From Rhodobacterales bacterium HKCCE3408 (GTDB lineage: Bacteria > Pseudomonadota > Alphaproteobacteria > Rhodobacterales > Rhodobacteraceae): DNA of 64,000 nt. Positions 25,760-36,361 of the stretch are shown here, one piece after another (the stretch's first letter is position 1; each line of letters starts with the position of its first letter). The notes beneath the pieces are model-generated. The model was not told where the DNA came from, searched no databases, and saw nothing but the letters and a program-made list of their open reading frames with translations. The translations under genes were made by a program, and so were the position numbers. The stretch covers positions 107,034-171,033 of the forward strand of contig WVSN01000009.1 of assembly GCA_015689705.1 (NCBI GenBank), given 5' to 3'.

Positions 25760-27061
25760 TCAGCGGTTGAGCTTGTCGAGCCTGAGCCGGACGGAAAGCC
25801 CATGCGCGCCAAGGCCTTCGGAGGTTGCGAGCGTCTCGGCCGCAGGGCCGATGGCCGACAGCGCCTCGGGCGTCATGGCGGCGATGGTCGTGCGCTTGAG
25901 GAAGTCCATGACGCTGAGCCCGGAGGAGAACCGGGCCGAGCGGGCGGTGGGCAGAACGTGGTTCGGCCCGCCGACATAGTCGCCGATGGCCTCGGGCGTC
26001 CATTGGCCCAGAAAGATCGCCCCGGCATGGGTGATTTTCGGCAGGAGCGCCTCGGGGTCCTCGACGCAGAGCTCCAGGTGTTCGGGTGCGAAGCGGTCTG
26101 AGATCTCGGCGGCTTCGTCGAGGCTGCGCACCGTGATGACGGCGCCGTAGTCGCGCCAGCTCGCTCCGGCGATCTCGCGGCGGGGCAGGGTGGCCAGCCG
26201 CGCCTCGACCGCCTCGGCCACCGCGCGGGCCAGATCGGCGCTGTCGGTCAGCAGGATCGACTGCGCGCTCTCGTCATGCTCGGCCTGGCTCAGCAGATCG
26301 ACGGCGATCCAGTCCGGGTCGGCCATCGCATCCGCGATGACGAGGATCTCGGACGGGCCGGCGATCATGTCGATGCCGACGCGGCCGAAGACCCGGCGTT
26401 TGGCGGCGGCGACGAAGGCATTGCCGGGCCCGGTGATCTTGTCGACCGGTGCGATGGTCTGCGTGCCGTAGGCGAGGGCGGCGATCGCCTGCGCACCGCC
26501 GATCCGGTAGACCGTGTCCACGCCGGACAGGCGGGCGGCCAGCAGGACGAGCGGATTGATCTCGCCCCGGGGCGTCGGCGCGGTCACGACGAGGCGGCGG
26601 ACGCCGGCAACCCGGGCCGGGATGGCGTTCATCAGGACCGAAGAGGGATAACTGGCAAGCCCGCCCGGCACGTAGAGACCGGCCGCCGAAACCGCCGTCC
26701 AGCGCCATCCGAGCGAGGCGCCGGTGTCCTCGGTCCAGCGCGCGTCGGCGGGCAGCTGGCGTTCGTGGTAGGCGCTGATCCGGGACGCGGCCAGTTCCAG
26801 CGCCGTGCGCTCGTCCTCGGGCACACCGGCGATGGCCGCGTCGATCTCATCGTCCGAGAAGGCCATGGTGTCGGGCGTCAGCGGCAGGTGGTCGAAGCGC
26901 TCGGTCAGCTCCAGCACCGCGTCGTCGCCGCGGGCGCGCACATCGGCGATGATCCGGGCGACGGTCTCGTCGACTTCGGGCGCGTCTTCACGCTTGGCCG
27001 TCAGCAGCGCCTCGAGACGCGCTTCGAAATCCGTTGCCCGGCTATCCAGGAAGTGCGGCAT
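25760..27061 (-). CDS. hisD: Histidinol dehydrogenase HisD
   Basis: Last step of histidine synthesis, L-histidinol to L-histidine with NAD and zinc. The 433-residue sequence has AGLYVPGGLASYPSSVLMN, ITGPGNAFVAAAKR, IAGPSEILVIAD, the LLSQAEHDESAQSILL region and the ligand/catalytic segment FAPEHLEL. Typical bacterial length. It sits downstream of a GNAT gene and DUF2948 in the murA block rather than in a his operon, as is common in alphaproteobacteria. Confidence 0.97.
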   Translation of the reverse strand: MPHFLDSRATDFEARLEALLTAKREDAPEVDETVARIIADVRARGDDAVLELTERFDHLPLTPDTMAFSDDEIDAAIAGVPEDERTALELAASRISAYHERQLPADARWTEDTGASLGWRWTAVSAAGLYVPGGLASYPSSVLMNAIPARVAGVRRLVVTAPTPRGEINPLVLLAARLSGVDTVYRIGGAQAIAALAYGTQTIAPVDKITGPGNAFVAAAKRRVFGRVGIDMIAGPSEILVIADAMADPDWIAVDLLSQAEHDESAQSILLTDSADLARAVAEAVEARLATLPRREIAGASWRDYGAVITVRSLDEAAEISDRFAPEHLELCVEDPEALLPKITHAGAIFLGQWTPEAIGDYVGGPNHVLPTARSARFSSGLSVMDFLKRTTIAAMTPEALSAIGPAAETLATSEGLGAHGLSVRLRLDKLNR

Positions 27062-27111
27062 GGTCCATCCCCGTCAATCACGGGCGGACATAGCCCGCGG
27101 CCCGGCCCGCC

Positions 27112-27609
27112 TCAACCCGCCGTGTCGAGGGGGCGGACCATGGTGATCTTGTCGATGTAGCGCCCGCCATGGGCGAGGCCGCGCGGCATCCGGCCGACTT
27201 CGGTGAACCCCGCCGCCGCATAGGCCGCGCGCGCCGCGGTGCCGGTGACCGCGACATCGAGTTCGAGCTGGAGGAGACCGGCGGCGGCCGCATCCTGCGC
27301 GAGCGTATCGAGAAGCGCTGCCATCAGGCCGCGCCCGCGCGCCTCGGACCGGGTGTAGACCGCAATCACCTCGCCGCGATGGGCGACCGTGCGACCCTCG
27401 AGCCGGGTCCAGGTCGCGGTCGACAGGCAGCGGTCGCCGTCCATGGCGCCAAAGCAATTGAGGTTGGTCAGCCAGTTCTCGATCTCTCCGCGCGGCTTCG
27501 CCTGCCAGTCTGCGAGCGTGGAGCCATAGGCCGAGGGATCGGTCGCCAGCATGGTCAGCCGGATGTCGCGGAAGGCGGCCCAGTCGGCCGGCCCGAGCCG
27601 CCGGATCAT
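27112..27609 (-). CDS. GNAT-family N-acetyltransferase
   Basis: A 165-residue acetyltransferase: [20 protein letters not shown] at the N-terminus, GEVIAVYTRSEARGRGLMAALL as the acetyl-CoA loop, and a C-terminal AAYAAAGFTEVGR typical of the family. It starts at ATG 27609 in a 4-base overlap with the DUF2948 gene; the longer frame upstream is spurious. Substrate unknown. It is an addition between DUF2948 and hisD, which are usually adjacent in related genomes. Confidence 0.88.
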   Translation of the reverse strand: MIRRLGPADWAAFRDIRLTMLATDPSAYGSTLADWQAKPRGEIENWLTNLNCFGAMDGDRCLSTATWTRLEGRTVAHRGEVIAVYTRSEARGRGLMAALLDTLAQDAAAAGLLQLELDVAVTGTAARAAYAAAGFTEVGRMPRGLAHGGRYIDKITMVRPLDTAG

Positions 27610-28073
27610 TCCGGGTGATCCGGCGCCTTGCCAGAGGGCGCGAGATAGGGCCGCGTCACGTCGGACAGGGTGACCTCGAGCGCCTCGACGCCGACCTCGA
27701 TAGCACCGTCGCCGGCCAGGACCAGCGTGACCGTGCCGGTCCCGTCCTCGCCCGGCGTCCAGTCGACCGAGAGCAACGACAGGACGATGTCCTTGTCCTC
27801 GCGGTCGACGCCCTGGCTGCGGACCGACAGCGCGTCCTCGATTACCAGCACGGACTGCACGCGTTCGGGGGCGCGTTTCGCGGGGCGGTCCTCCCACCGG
27901 AACCGGTTCACCAGAAGCGCGAAGCGCCGCCGCTTACGGTCGAAGGTCATCTCGCTGATCGGGAAGACCGCGTCCTGCGCGAGCGTCGCGATGACGCGCA
28001 GATCCTCGTCGTCGAGCGCGCGGAGCCGCAGCGGGCCTTCGTCCGCGTCCTCGAACCGGGCGTCGTCAACCAT
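27606..28073 (-). CDS. DUF2948 family protein
   Basis: A 155-residue protein of an alphaproteobacterial family with no known function. Recognisable stretches are [40 protein letters not shown] and [12 protein letters not shown]. No export signal. It overlaps the end of murA by 8 bases, and this murA-DUF2948 adjacency is conserved in Rhodobacterales. Confidence 0.88.
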   Translation of the reverse strand: MVDDARFEDADEGPLRLRALDDEDLRVIATLAQDAVFPISEMTFDRKRRRFALLVNRFRWEDRPAKRAPERVQSVLVIEDALSVRSQGVDREDKDIVLSLLSVDWTPGEDGTGTVTLVLAGDGAIEVGVEALEVTLSDVTRPYLAPSGKAPDHPE

Positions 28074-29337
28074 CGGCGCGGACCCGGCGGATATCGGCGC
28101 CGACGGCCGACAGTTTCTCTTCGATCCGCTCGTAACCGCGGTCGAGATGGTAGACGCGGTTGACCACCGTCTCGCCTTCGGCCGCGAGGCCGGCGAGGAT
28201 CAGCGAGACGCTGGCGCGCAGATCGGTCGCCATGACCGGTGCGCCCTTCAGCTTCTCGACGCCCGTCACGGTCGCCACTCCACCCTGCACGTCGATATCG
28301 GCGCCCATGCGGATGAGTTCCGGCGCGTGCATGAAGCGGTTCTCGAAGATCGTCTCCTCGAGCCGGCTCGTGCCCTCGGCGGTGCACATCAGCGCCATGA
28401 ACTGCGCCTGAAGGTCTGTCGGGAAACCGGGGAAGGGCGCGGTCGTCACGTCGACGGCGCGGATCGAGGCGTTGCCGCGCGCCACCCGGATGCCGGTATC
28501 GGTCTCCTGGATCGACATGCCGGCCTCTTCGAGCTTGTCGCAGAAAGCTTCGGCCAGGTCCCGGCGGCCGCCGAGCAGTTCGACCTCGCCGCCGCAGATG
28601 GCCGGCGCGATCATGAACGTCCCAAGCTCGATCCGGTCGGGAATGACCTCGTGCGTCGTGCCGTGAAGACGGTCGACGCCCTCGATCGTGATCTCGCGCG
28701 TGCCAAGCCCGTCGATCTTCGCGCCCATCGCCTGCAGGCACTCGCCGAAGGCGACCGTGTCAGGCTCGCAGGCCGCGTTCTTCAGCACCGTCGTGCCCTT
28801 CGCCAGCACTGCGGCGGCAAGCGCGTTCTCCGTCGCGCCGACCGAGACCATCGGGAAGTCGATCTCGGCGCCTGTCAGGCCGTTCGCGGCGATCGCGTGG
28901 ACGTAGCCCTCTTCCAGCCGGATCTCGGCGCCGAGTTTCTCCAGCGCCATCAGGTGAAGATCGACCTTGCGCGCGCCGATGGCGCAGCCGCCGGGCAAGG
29001 AGACGATCGCCTCGTTCTCGCGCGCCAGCAGCGGCCCGAGCACGTTGAACGACGCGCGGAGTTTCCGGACGATGTCGTAATCGGCGCGGCGGTTGGTGAT
29101 GGACCGCGCCGAGAGCGCCATGACGCGCCCGTCCTGCAGCCGCGCGATCTCGACGCCGAGCGTTTCGAGAAGATGGGCAAGCGTGGCGATGTCCGACAGC
29201 CGCGGGACATTGGTCAGCGTCAGCGGCTCATCGGTGAGAAGCGCCGCCGTCATCAGCTTCAGGCAGGTGTTCTTGGCGCCCGAGATCGGGATTGCGCCTT
29301 TCAGCGGGCCATTGCCGCGCACGATGATCGAATCCAT
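28066..29337 (-). CDS. murA: UDP-N-acetylglucosamine 1-carboxyvinyltransferase MurA
   Basis: First committed step of peptidoglycan synthesis. The 423-residue protein has the PEP/UDP-GlcNAc pocket ([11 protein letters not shown] near the N-terminus) and the loop Cys in [15 protein letters not shown] (C118), so it should be sensitive to fosfomycin in the usual way. [14 protein letters not shown] and [10 protein letters not shown] segments are present. It is preceded by a 49-residue gene 9 bases upstream and followed by DUF2948. Confidence 0.97.
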   Translation of the reverse strand: MDSIIVRGNGPLKGAIPISGAKNTCLKLMTAALLTDEPLTLTNVPRLSDIATLAHLLETLGVEIARLQDGRVMALSARSITNRRADYDIVRKLRASFNVLGPLLARENEAIVSLPGGCAIGARKVDLHLMALEKLGAEIRLEEGYVHAIAANGLTGAEIDFPMVSVGATENALAAAVLAKGTTVLKNAACEPDTVAFGECLQAMGAKIDGLGTREITIEGVDRLHGTTHEVIPDRIELGTFMIAPAICGGEVELLGGRRDLAEAFCDKLEEAGMSIQETDTGIRVARGNASIRAVDVTTAPFPGFPTDLQAQFMALMCTAEGTSRLEETIFENRFMHAPELIRMGADIDVQGGVATVTGVEKLKGAPVMATDLRASVSLILAGLAAEGETVVNRVYHLDRGYERIEEKLSAVGADIRRVRADG

Positions 29338-29346
29338 CCGCCTGCC

Positions 29347-29496
29347 TCATTCCTTGGTTTTTTGTTCCGTGCCGGTGTCGCGTGCACGGGCCTGTGCCTT
29401 GCGGCGGCCAAGATTTGCCTTCAGCGCCGCTTTCAGCCGGTCTTCCCGGCTCGCGCCTTTCTTCGGCGGCGCCGCCTGGCCGGTTTTCCGCTCCAT
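29347..29496 (-). CDS. Small basic protein upstream of murA (49 residues)
   Basis: A short gene read from ATG 29496 to TGA 29347. The product is hydrophilic and strongly basic: MERKTGQAAPPKKGASREDR, then LKAALKANLGRRKAQARARD and a charged tail. Its central helix AALKANLGRRKAQARA resembles short proteins I recall beside murA in Rhodobacteraceae. Only 9 bases (GGCAGGCGG, which also serves as the murA ribosome binding site) separate it from murA, so the two are co-transcribed. Function unknown; binding to nucleic acid would fit the charge but is a guess. Confidence 0.7.
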   Translation of the reverse strand: MERKTGQAAPPKKGASREDRLKAALKANLGRRKAQARARDTGTEQKTKE

Positions 29497-29582
29497 GGCG
29501 CACCCTCTACCGCATGGCCCGGCGGGCGTCCAGAATGCGCTTGCGTCATTGGACGGGAGCGACTAGTCAGCCGGCCACGCGG

Positions 29583-29657
<75 letters not shown>

Positions 29658-29660
29658 GTC

Positions 29661-31553
29661 TCACCCGCCGTTCCGACCTTTCGCCGCCATTTTGGCGGCT
29701 GCATGCGCGAGCGCCGGATGCCGCGCGAGATCGTCCGGGCCGAGGCTGAGGCGGCGGCGCCAGTTGGGATGGGTTTCGACCGTGCCCGGAAGGTTCGGCT
29801 GGCCGGTCTCGCCAAGCAGGTTCTCGGCCTGTACGGCGACCAGACGGGAGCGCGTCGCGGCCAGAAAGCCATGCAGATCGTCGACCGTCGGTTCGGACAC
29901 GCCGAGCGCGCGATCGAAGGCGGCAATCTCCGATCGCCTGCGCTCGCGCGCCGCGCTGTGGTCCTCGTCCGACAGCGCGCCGATCCGCGCCCATTCGCCG
30001 AGATCGGTGCCGGACCGCCAGCCGTCCCAGGTCGGCAGGTCGTGGGTCGAGAAGCTGGCCATCTTCGGCGTCTGATACCGGCCCGGCCGCGTGTAGCGGA
30101 ACGGGTTTTCGCGGCGTTCGAACATCGCGAGAGTGCAGCCGAGGATGCCGGTTACCTCGAGCCGGGCGCGCAGGCCCTCGGGCACGACGCCGAGATCCTC
30201 GCCGACGATGACGGCATCGGCGCGCGCCGCCTCGATCCGGGCCACGGCCAGCATCGCCTCGCGTGGCATGGTGACGTAGCCCCCCGGCAGCCCGCCATCG
30301 GGCACCCAGAAGGCGCGATCGAAGCCCAGAATGTGATCGACGCGCAGGATACCGGCAAAGCGGAGCTGGCGGCGCAGCGTCTCGGCGAGGGCCTTGAAGC
30401 CATCGGAGACGAGTGCCGCGGGGCTGAGCGGCGCGAGGTTCCAGGTCTGACCCTGCGGTCCGAATGCGTCGGGCGGCGCGCCGAGCGACACGCCGGGTGC
30501 GAAGCTCTGCCGGTCCTCCCATGTTTCGGCGCCGGCGGGATGCGTGCCGACGGCGAGGTCGAGATAAAGCCCGTGGGCCATCCCGGCCGCCCTGGCGACG
30601 CTCTGCGCCTCTGCCAGAGCGGTCTCTGCCCGCCATTGCGCCCAGGCGTGGAAGCGGACGCCATCACTCAGACCGGCATGCGCCTCGGCCACGGCAGGGC
30701 CGTCGGCGTCCTGCAGGGCGACGGGCCAGTCGCTCCAGTAGGCGCCATGGCGTTCTGACAGCGCCTGGTGCAGCGCGAACCGCTCGAGTGGTGCGCCTTC
30801 TGCCGCCCGCCACGCCTCGAAGGCCGGATCCCCTGTGAACGCGTCGTACTCGGCCCGGAGGGCCGCCATTTTAGCCGGAATCTCGGCGCTGTAGTCGACG
30901 AGTGCCCCGGTGCTTGCCGGCTGTCCGGCCGCGATGTGCAGAATGTCCAGACGCCGGCGGTGCGAGGGCTGGTACGGGCTCGTCGCAGTCGGATCGGTCG
31001 GAAAGCGGGCATGGATCGGGTTCAGCCCGATGAACCCCGCGCCCGACGGCGCGATGGCGCGGGCAAGATCGGCAAGGTCGGCGTAATCACCCAGACCACC
31101 GGCCGCTGTGCCCTTCAGGCCCCAGAGCGGGACCATCAGCCCCCATCCGCGCGGCGGCAGCTTCAGGCGGGGTGGGGCCGACAGAAGCCAGGTCCGTTCA
31201 ACGCCAGTCTCGAGCGCGTGGATGCCCAGGGGCAGGGCGGGCAGGGGGCCGCGTCCCTCGCGTTCAGAGCCGTCCTCGTAGTGAAGCGTCCATGCCGCAT
31301 CGTCCGGCAGTGGCAGATCGGGTCGGCGGCCGCGCGTGACCACGTACCAAGGCGCCAGCTTGCGTCGGACCTCAGCGTCCCGCAGGGCGGCAAGCCGCTC
31401 GGCCGCCTCCTCGGGCCCGTCGACGGGCTGGCCGAGCGCCGCCAGAAGCGCGCGCCGCGTCTCCTCGCCCATCTCGCGCGTGGTGCCGGTGACGTCGGTG
31501 TAGGACGGCCGGATACCGATCGCGGCGGCAAGCTCTGCCGTCGGATCAGGCAT
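29661..31553 (-). CDS. malQ: 4-alpha-glucanotransferase MalQ (amylomaltase)
   Basis: Disproportionates maltodextrins, here the last gene of the glycogen operon. The GH77 protein of 630 residues has the nucleophile Asp in AGILRVDHILGFDR, acid/base Glu in VIVGEDLGVVPEG and third Asp in FSTHDLPTWDG. The extended N-terminal 140 residues are normal for the bacterial long form. It overlaps glgX by 8 bases. Confidence 0.95.
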   Translation of the reverse strand: MPDPTAELAAAIGIRPSYTDVTGTTREMGEETRRALLAALGQPVDGPEEAAERLAALRDAEVRRKLAPWYVVTRGRRPDLPLPDDAAWTLHYEDGSEREGRGPLPALPLGIHALETGVERTWLLSAPPRLKLPPRGWGLMVPLWGLKGTAAGGLGDYADLADLARAIAPSGAGFIGLNPIHARFPTDPTATSPYQPSHRRRLDILHIAAGQPASTGALVDYSAEIPAKMAALRAEYDAFTGDPAFEAWRAAEGAPLERFALHQALSERHGAYWSDWPVALQDADGPAVAEAHAGLSDGVRFHAWAQWRAETALAEAQSVARAAGMAHGLYLDLAVGTHPAGAETWEDRQSFAPGVSLGAPPDAFGPQGQTWNLAPLSPAALVSDGFKALAETLRRQLRFAGILRVDHILGFDRAFWVPDGGLPGGYVTMPREAMLAVARIEAARADAVIVGEDLGVVPEGLRARLEVTGILGCTLAMFERRENPFRYTRPGRYQTPKMASFSTHDLPTWDGWRSGTDLGEWARIGALSDEDHSAARERRRSEIAAFDRALGVSEPTVDDLHGFLAATRSRLVAVQAENLLGETGQPNLPGTVETHPNWRRRLSLGPDDLARHPALAHAAAKMAAKGRNGG

Positions 31554-33645
31554 CCGTGTCTTCGAGTGCCAGAGCCATTACGCAATCTGCGGGGACCTCG
31601 AGGACCGAGTCAGCGATGTCGCTCCCGGTGCCGCCATCCGTCCGGCTGGTGTCTATCAGGATGCGCCAGTGCCGGCTTTCGGGCACCGGCGGCAGGGTGA
31701 CATCGACCGGGGCGCCGCGGTTGAAGATGAGGTAGATCGCATCCTCGCGCGCCGCGTAGGGCGGCGTGTCCGAGGCCATGCGCAGCTCGGCGCAGAGGAT
31801 GTCGCCGTGCGACTGCCAGTCCGCCGCCGCCATCGGTTCGCCGTCCGGGCGCCACCAGAACAGGTCGGCCAGGCCGTCGGCCGGACGCTCGCGCGAATGC
31901 AGGAACCGTTTCTGTCGCAGGATCGGGTGACGGCCGCGCACTTCGATCAGGCGGCGGGTGAAGTTGCAGAAACTCTTGTCCGCAGCCGGCCAGTCGATCC
32001 AGCCGGTTTCGTTGTCCTGGGCATAGGCGTTGTTGTTGCCGCCCTGCGAATTGCCGATCTCGTCCCCGGCCAGGATCATGGGCGTGCCCTGCGACAGCAG
32101 AAGCGTCGCCATCATGTTCCGCCGCCGCCGCGCGCGCCGCGCCAGGATGACCGGATCGTCGGTCGGTCCCTCGACGCCCATGTTGTCCGAGAAGTTCTCG
32201 GAATGGCCGTCGCGGTTGCCCTCGCCGTTGGCCTCGTTGTGGCGCTCGTTGTAGGTGACCCAGTCGGTCAGCGTGAACCCGTCATGGGCCGTGATCAGGT
32301 TGACCGAGGCGGTCGCGGGCCGGCCGGAATGGTCGAACTGCAGTGCCGATCCGGTCAGCCGGTCGGCAAGGGCCGGCACCATGTCATCATCGCCGCGCCA
32401 GAAGCGTCGCACGCCGTCGCGATACTGGTCGTTCCATTCGTGGAAGGGTGGCGGGAAGGCGCCCACCTGGTAGCCGCCCGGGCCGATATCCCACGGCTCG
32501 GCGATCAGTTTGACCTGGCTCAGCACCGGGTCCTGCCGGATCGCATCGAAGAAGGACGCGCCCGGATCGAAGCCTTCCATCGTCCGGCCAAGCGTCGAGC
32601 ACAGGTCGAACCGGAACCCGTCCGCGCCCATCACCTCGACCCAGTAGCGCAGCGAATCCATGACCATCCGCAAGACCATCGGGTGGTCGAGGTTCAGCGT
32701 GTTCCCGGTGCCTGTATCGTTGACGTAATAGCGCGGATTGTCCGGCATCAGCCGGTAATAGGCGCGGTTGTCGAGGCCGCGGAAGCTGAGCGTCGGGCCG
32801 GTCTCGCTGCCCTCGCCGGTGTGGTTGTAGACCACGTCGAGGATCACCTCGATCCCGGCGGCATGCAGCCGGGAGACCATATGCTGGAATTCCCAGAGCG
32901 CGGACTGGTGCAGGTACCGCGGATCGGGCGCGAAGAAGCTGAGCGACTGGTAGCCCCAGTAGTTCGTCAGCCCCTTCTGCACGAGAAAGCGGTCATTGAC
33001 GAAGCTGTGCACCGGCAGGAGCTCGATCGCCGTCACGCCGAGCCTGGTGAGATGGTCCAGCACCGGATCGGAGGCCAGCCCGAGAAACGTTCCTCTCGGC
33101 TTTGCGGTCGGATGCAGCGCGGTCAGCCCCTTCACGTGGGCTTCGTAGATCACCGTCCGGTCGATGGGCGTCATCGGTCGGCGATGTGGCTTGGCACCGG
33201 GCGTCGCCGGATCTTCGACCACGCAGCGCGGCATGTAGGGCGCGCTGTCGCGGCTGTCGAAGCCGAGATCGAGATCGTTCGCGCCGACGCGGTAACCCAT
33301 CAGCGCGTCATGCCATTCCGGATGGCCGGTCACGCGCTTGGCGTATGGATCGAGAAGGAGCTTGTTGACGTTGAACCGATGCCCGTCGGCCGGAGCATAG
33401 GGTCCCTCGGCCCGCAGACCGTAGAGCGTGCCGCGCCTGAGCCCCGGAATACGGCCATGCCACACGTCACCGTCGCGCTCGGGCAGGGCGATGCGGTCGG
33501 TCTCGGTCTTGCCGTCCTCGGAGAACAGGCAGACATACATCCGCGTGGCGTGGTGCGAGAACACCGCGAAATTTACCCCGTCGCCGTCATAGGTCGCGCC
33601 AAGGGGTGAGGCGCGGCCGGCTTCGATCGTCCAGCGTTTTGTCAT
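31546..33645 (-). CDS. glgX: Glycogen debranching enzyme GlgX
   Basis: Removes short branches left by glycogen phosphorylase (isoamylase-type alpha-1,6-glucosidase, GH13). The 699-residue protein starts at ATG 33645 with an N-terminal CBM48 (LGATYDGDGVNFAVFSHHA). The catalytic regions are DVVYNHTGEGS, nucleophile Asp in ADGFRFDLCSTLGR, Glu in LIAEPWDIGPGGYQVG and Asp in LITAHDGFTL. It shares one base with the glgA stop (TGATG) and overlaps malQ at its end. Confidence 0.95.
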   Translation of the reverse strand: MTKRWTIEAGRASPLGATYDGDGVNFAVFSHHATRMYVCLFSEDGKTETDRIALPERDGDVWHGRIPGLRRGTLYGLRAEGPYAPADGHRFNVNKLLLDPYAKRVTGHPEWHDALMGYRVGANDLDLGFDSRDSAPYMPRCVVEDPATPGAKPHRRPMTPIDRTVIYEAHVKGLTALHPTAKPRGTFLGLASDPVLDHLTRLGVTAIELLPVHSFVNDRFLVQKGLTNYWGYQSLSFFAPDPRYLHQSALWEFQHMVSRLHAAGIEVILDVVYNHTGEGSETGPTLSFRGLDNRAYYRLMPDNPRYYVNDTGTGNTLNLDHPMVLRMVMDSLRYWVEVMGADGFRFDLCSTLGRTMEGFDPGASFFDAIRQDPVLSQVKLIAEPWDIGPGGYQVGAFPPPFHEWNDQYRDGVRRFWRGDDDMVPALADRLTGSALQFDHSGRPATASVNLITAHDGFTLTDWVTYNERHNEANGEGNRDGHSENFSDNMGVEGPTDDPVILARRARRRRNMMATLLLSQGTPMILAGDEIGNSQGGNNNAYAQDNETGWIDWPAADKSFCNFTRRLIEVRGRHPILRQKRFLHSRERPADGLADLFWWRPDGEPMAAADWQSHGDILCAELRMASDTPPYAAREDAIYLIFNRGAPVDVTLPPVPESRHWRILIDTSRTDGGTGSDIADSVLEVPADCVMALALEDTDA

Positions 33646-35063
33646 CAGGGCTGTTTTACGAGGCTCCGGAACAGGGCGCCATAGGCACCGGCGCTTGCGG
33701 ACCATCCGACCGGGTGTGCCATGGCGTTCCGCTGCATCTTTGCCCAGATAGCGGGCTGCCGGAAAAGATCGACCACCTGCGCCAAGGTGTCCGACAGGGC
33801 CTGCGCCGTCACGGGATGGAACTGGAAGCCCGTCGCGACTCCGGCGGCGAGGCCCGCGGCACTGGCCGGAATGACCGTGTCCGCCAGTCCACCGGTCAGC
33901 GCGACGACCGGCAGGGTCCCGAAACGCAGGCCGTACATCTGCGTCAGGCCGCAGGGTTCGAAGCGCGACGGGACAAGGATCACGTCGCCGCCGGTCACCA
34001 GGGCCCGGGCGAGGCTCTCATCGTATCCGATCTCGACCGCGACGCCCGGGTTGCGCTCGGCCGCGCGCAGATAGGCATCCGACAGCGCCTTGTCGCCCGA
34101 GCCGAGAAGCGCGAGCTGGCCGCCCATCTCTAAAAACCCGGGCAGCGCGTCGAGCAGGAGGTCGAGCCCCTTCTGCTGTGTCAGCCGCGAGATGACGACG
34201 GCCAGCGGCCCGTCGCTGTCCGGCAGCCCCATGCGTTCGCGCAGGGCGGCGCGGTGTTTCGCCTTGCCACGCGCCGTCTTGTAGGGCGGGGTCCAGGCGT
34301 CTTCGTCAATGCCGTTGAGGATCCCGGTCAGGTCCTTGCGTCTCTGGCGCAGCACGCCGTCGAGGCCCATGCCGAATTCCATTGTCATCAGCTCGTTGGC
34401 ATAGGTCGGGCTGACGGTCGAAATCGCGTCGGAATATACGATCCCCGCCTTGAGCGCGCTTATCTTTCCGTAGAATTCAAAGCCCTGCGGGTTGAAGCCC
34501 CATGACGGCAGACCAAGCTGAGACAGCATCGTCGCGGGCGCGAGGCCCTGGAAGGCGATGTTGTGGATCGTCGTGACGGTGCCGACCCGGTCGGCGGCGC
34601 CCATGTCGTGCAGGTAGACCGGCGTCAGCGCCGCCTGCCAGTCGTGAAGCTGAATGACCTGCGGTGTCCAGCCGTCGATCCCCTCGGCCCCGATCTGCGC
34701 CGCCGCGCGTGACAGGGCGGCAAAGCGCACCGGGTTGTCGGGCCAGTCCTGCCCGTCCGGCCCGAGGTAGATGTTGCCGGGCCGGTCGTAGAGATGCGGC
34801 GCATCGAGCACGTACAGGGCCTGCTTCCCGAGCTTTCCCTTGAGAACCCGCGCCGGCCCGCCGAACAGATCGACACGTTCCGACAGGACCTCCGGTTCCT
34901 TGCCAAGCGCGGCCCGCACGACGGGATAGCCGGGCACGAGCGTTCGCATCTCGACTTCTTCGGCGGCGAGAGCCGCGGGCAGGGCGCCCGCAACGTCGGC
35001 AAGACCGCCGGTCTTGACCAACGGCACGCATTCCGAGGCGACCGACAGGACGCGGGTGGTCAC
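33645..35063 (-). CDS. glgA: Glycogen synthase GlgA
   Basis: Extends alpha-1,4-glucan from ADP-glucose (GT5). The 472-residue protein starts at a GTG (35063) overlapping the glgC stop by 4 bases; the longer frame upstream is spurious. The N-terminal [13 protein letters not shown] is the ADP-glucose binding motif, and the C-terminal domain has [15 protein letters not shown] and [21 protein letters not shown] with the catalytic Glu. Confidence 0.96.
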   Translation of the reverse strand: MTTRVLSVASECVPLVKTGGLADVAGALPAALAAEEVEMRTLVPGYPVVRAALGKEPEVLSERVDLFGGPARVLKGKLGKQALYVLDAPHLYDRPGNIYLGPDGQDWPDNPVRFAALSRAAAQIGAEGIDGWTPQVIQLHDWQAALTPVYLHDMGAADRVGTVTTIHNIAFQGLAPATMLSQLGLPSWGFNPQGFEFYGKISALKAGIVYSDAISTVSPTYANELMTMEFGMGLDGVLRQRRKDLTGILNGIDEDAWTPPYKTARGKAKHRAALRERMGLPDSDGPLAVVISRLTQQKGLDLLLDALPGFLEMGGQLALLGSGDKALSDAYLRAAERNPGVAVEIGYDESLARALVTGGDVILVPSRFEPCGLTQMYGLRFGTLPVVALTGGLADTVIPASAAGLAAGVATGFQFHPVTAQALSDTLAQVVDLFRQPAIWAKMQRNAMAHPVGWSASAGAYGALFRSLVKQP

Positions 35064-36325
35064 TTCGCGGCCGCCCGTGCGTCCAGCATCTTCTGGGTGA
35101 TGAGCGTCACGCCCGAGTCGGTGACCCGGAACCACTTCTTGTCTTCCTCGATATCCTCGCCGACGATGAGGCCTTCGGGGATATGCACGCCGCGGTCGAT
35201 GACGCAACGATGCAGACGGGCATGGCGCGCGACCTCGACCTTCGGCAGCGCCACGACTTGTTCGAGCGAGGCGTAGGAATTGGTGTGGCACCCCGTGAAC
35301 AGAAGCGACTGGCGGATCTCCGTGCCCGAGATGATGCAGCCGCCCGCCACCATGGACGACACCGCAAGGCCGCGCCGGTCCTTTTCGTCATGGATGAACT
35401 TCGCTGGCGGCGTGATCTCCGAATAGGTCCAGATCGGCCAGTTCTGGTCCCAGAGATCCAGTTCGGGCGCGAAATCCGTCAGGTCGATATTTGCCTTCCA
35501 GAACGCATCGACCGTACCGACGTCGCGCCAGTAGGCCGGGGCGTCGGGCGCGTGGCGGACGCAGCTGTCCTCGAACCGGTGCGCCTGCGCCTTTCCGTTC
35601 TTGACGATGTGCGGGATCAGATCGCCGCCGAAATCGTGCGCGCTGTCGGGTTTCTCGGCATCTTCGACCAGAAGTTCGCGCAGGAACGGCCAGGAGAAAA
35701 CGTAGATCCCCATCGAGGCCAGCGCGACGCTCGGATCATCCGGCGTACCCGGCGGATCCTTCGGCTTCTCGAGGAAGCTGGTGATCCGGTCATCCTTGTC
35801 GACGGCCATCACGCCGAAGGCCGTCGCCTCTTCGCGCGGGACGGTCAGGCAGCCCACGGTCACGTCCGCGCCCGAGTCCACGTGGTGGCGCAGCATGATC
35901 TCGTAATCCATCTTGTAGATGTGGTCGCCGGCCAGGATCACGACGTAGTCGACGCCGTAGCTGTCGACGATGTCGATATTCTGCGTCACCGCGTCAGCCG
36001 TGCCGAGATACCACTTGTTCTCGTCCACGCGCTGGCTCGCCGGCAGGATGTCGAGAAATTCGTTCCGCTCGGCCCGGAAGAAGTTCCAGCCTCGCTGGCA
36101 GTGCCGGATCAGCGAATGGGCCTTGTACTGCGTCGCGACCGAGATCTTCCGGATGCCGGAATTAAGCGCGTTGGACAGGGCGAAGTCGATGATCCGTGTC
36201 TTGCCGCCGAAATAGACCGCGGGTTTGACCCGGTTGTCGGTGAGTTCGCGCAGGCGGCTGCCGCGGCCACCGGCCAGCACGAAGGCCATCGACCGGCTCG
36301 ACAGCCGGCTCCCTCTGTCTGCCAT
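35060..36325 (-). CDS. glgC: Glucose-1-phosphate adenylyltransferase GlgC
   Basis: Makes ADP-glucose, the committed and usually allosterically controlled step of glycogen synthesis. The 421-residue enzyme has [22 protein letters not shown] at the N-terminus (nucleotide loop and activator-site Lys), [32 protein letters not shown] and a C-terminal left-handed beta-helix. It lies 36 bases after glgB and overlaps glgA by 4 bases. Confidence 0.97.
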   Translation of the reverse strand: MADRGSRLSSRSMAFVLAGGRGSRLRELTDNRVKPAVYFGGKTRIIDFALSNALNSGIRKISVATQYKAHSLIRHCQRGWNFFRAERNEFLDILPASQRVDENKWYLGTADAVTQNIDIVDSYGVDYVVILAGDHIYKMDYEIMLRHHVDSGADVTVGCLTVPREEATAFGVMAVDKDDRITSFLEKPKDPPGTPDDPSVALASMGIYVFSWPFLRELLVEDAEKPDSAHDFGGDLIPHIVKNGKAQAHRFEDSCVRHAPDAPAYWRDVGTVDAFWKANIDLTDFAPELDLWDQNWPIWTYSEITPPAKFIHDEKDRRGLAVSSMVAGGCIISGTEIRQSLLFTGCHTNSYASLEQVVALPKVEVARHARLHRCVIDRGVHIPEGLIVGEDIEEDKKWFRVTDSGVTLITQKMLDARAAAK

Positions 36326-36361
36326 GATCTTCCTCCCTCTTTTTCTTGAACGCGTCGGATC

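Noticed and set aside
31669..33609. Plus-strand open frame of 646 codons
   Set aside because: Antisense to glgX, which has all GH13 catalytic regions.
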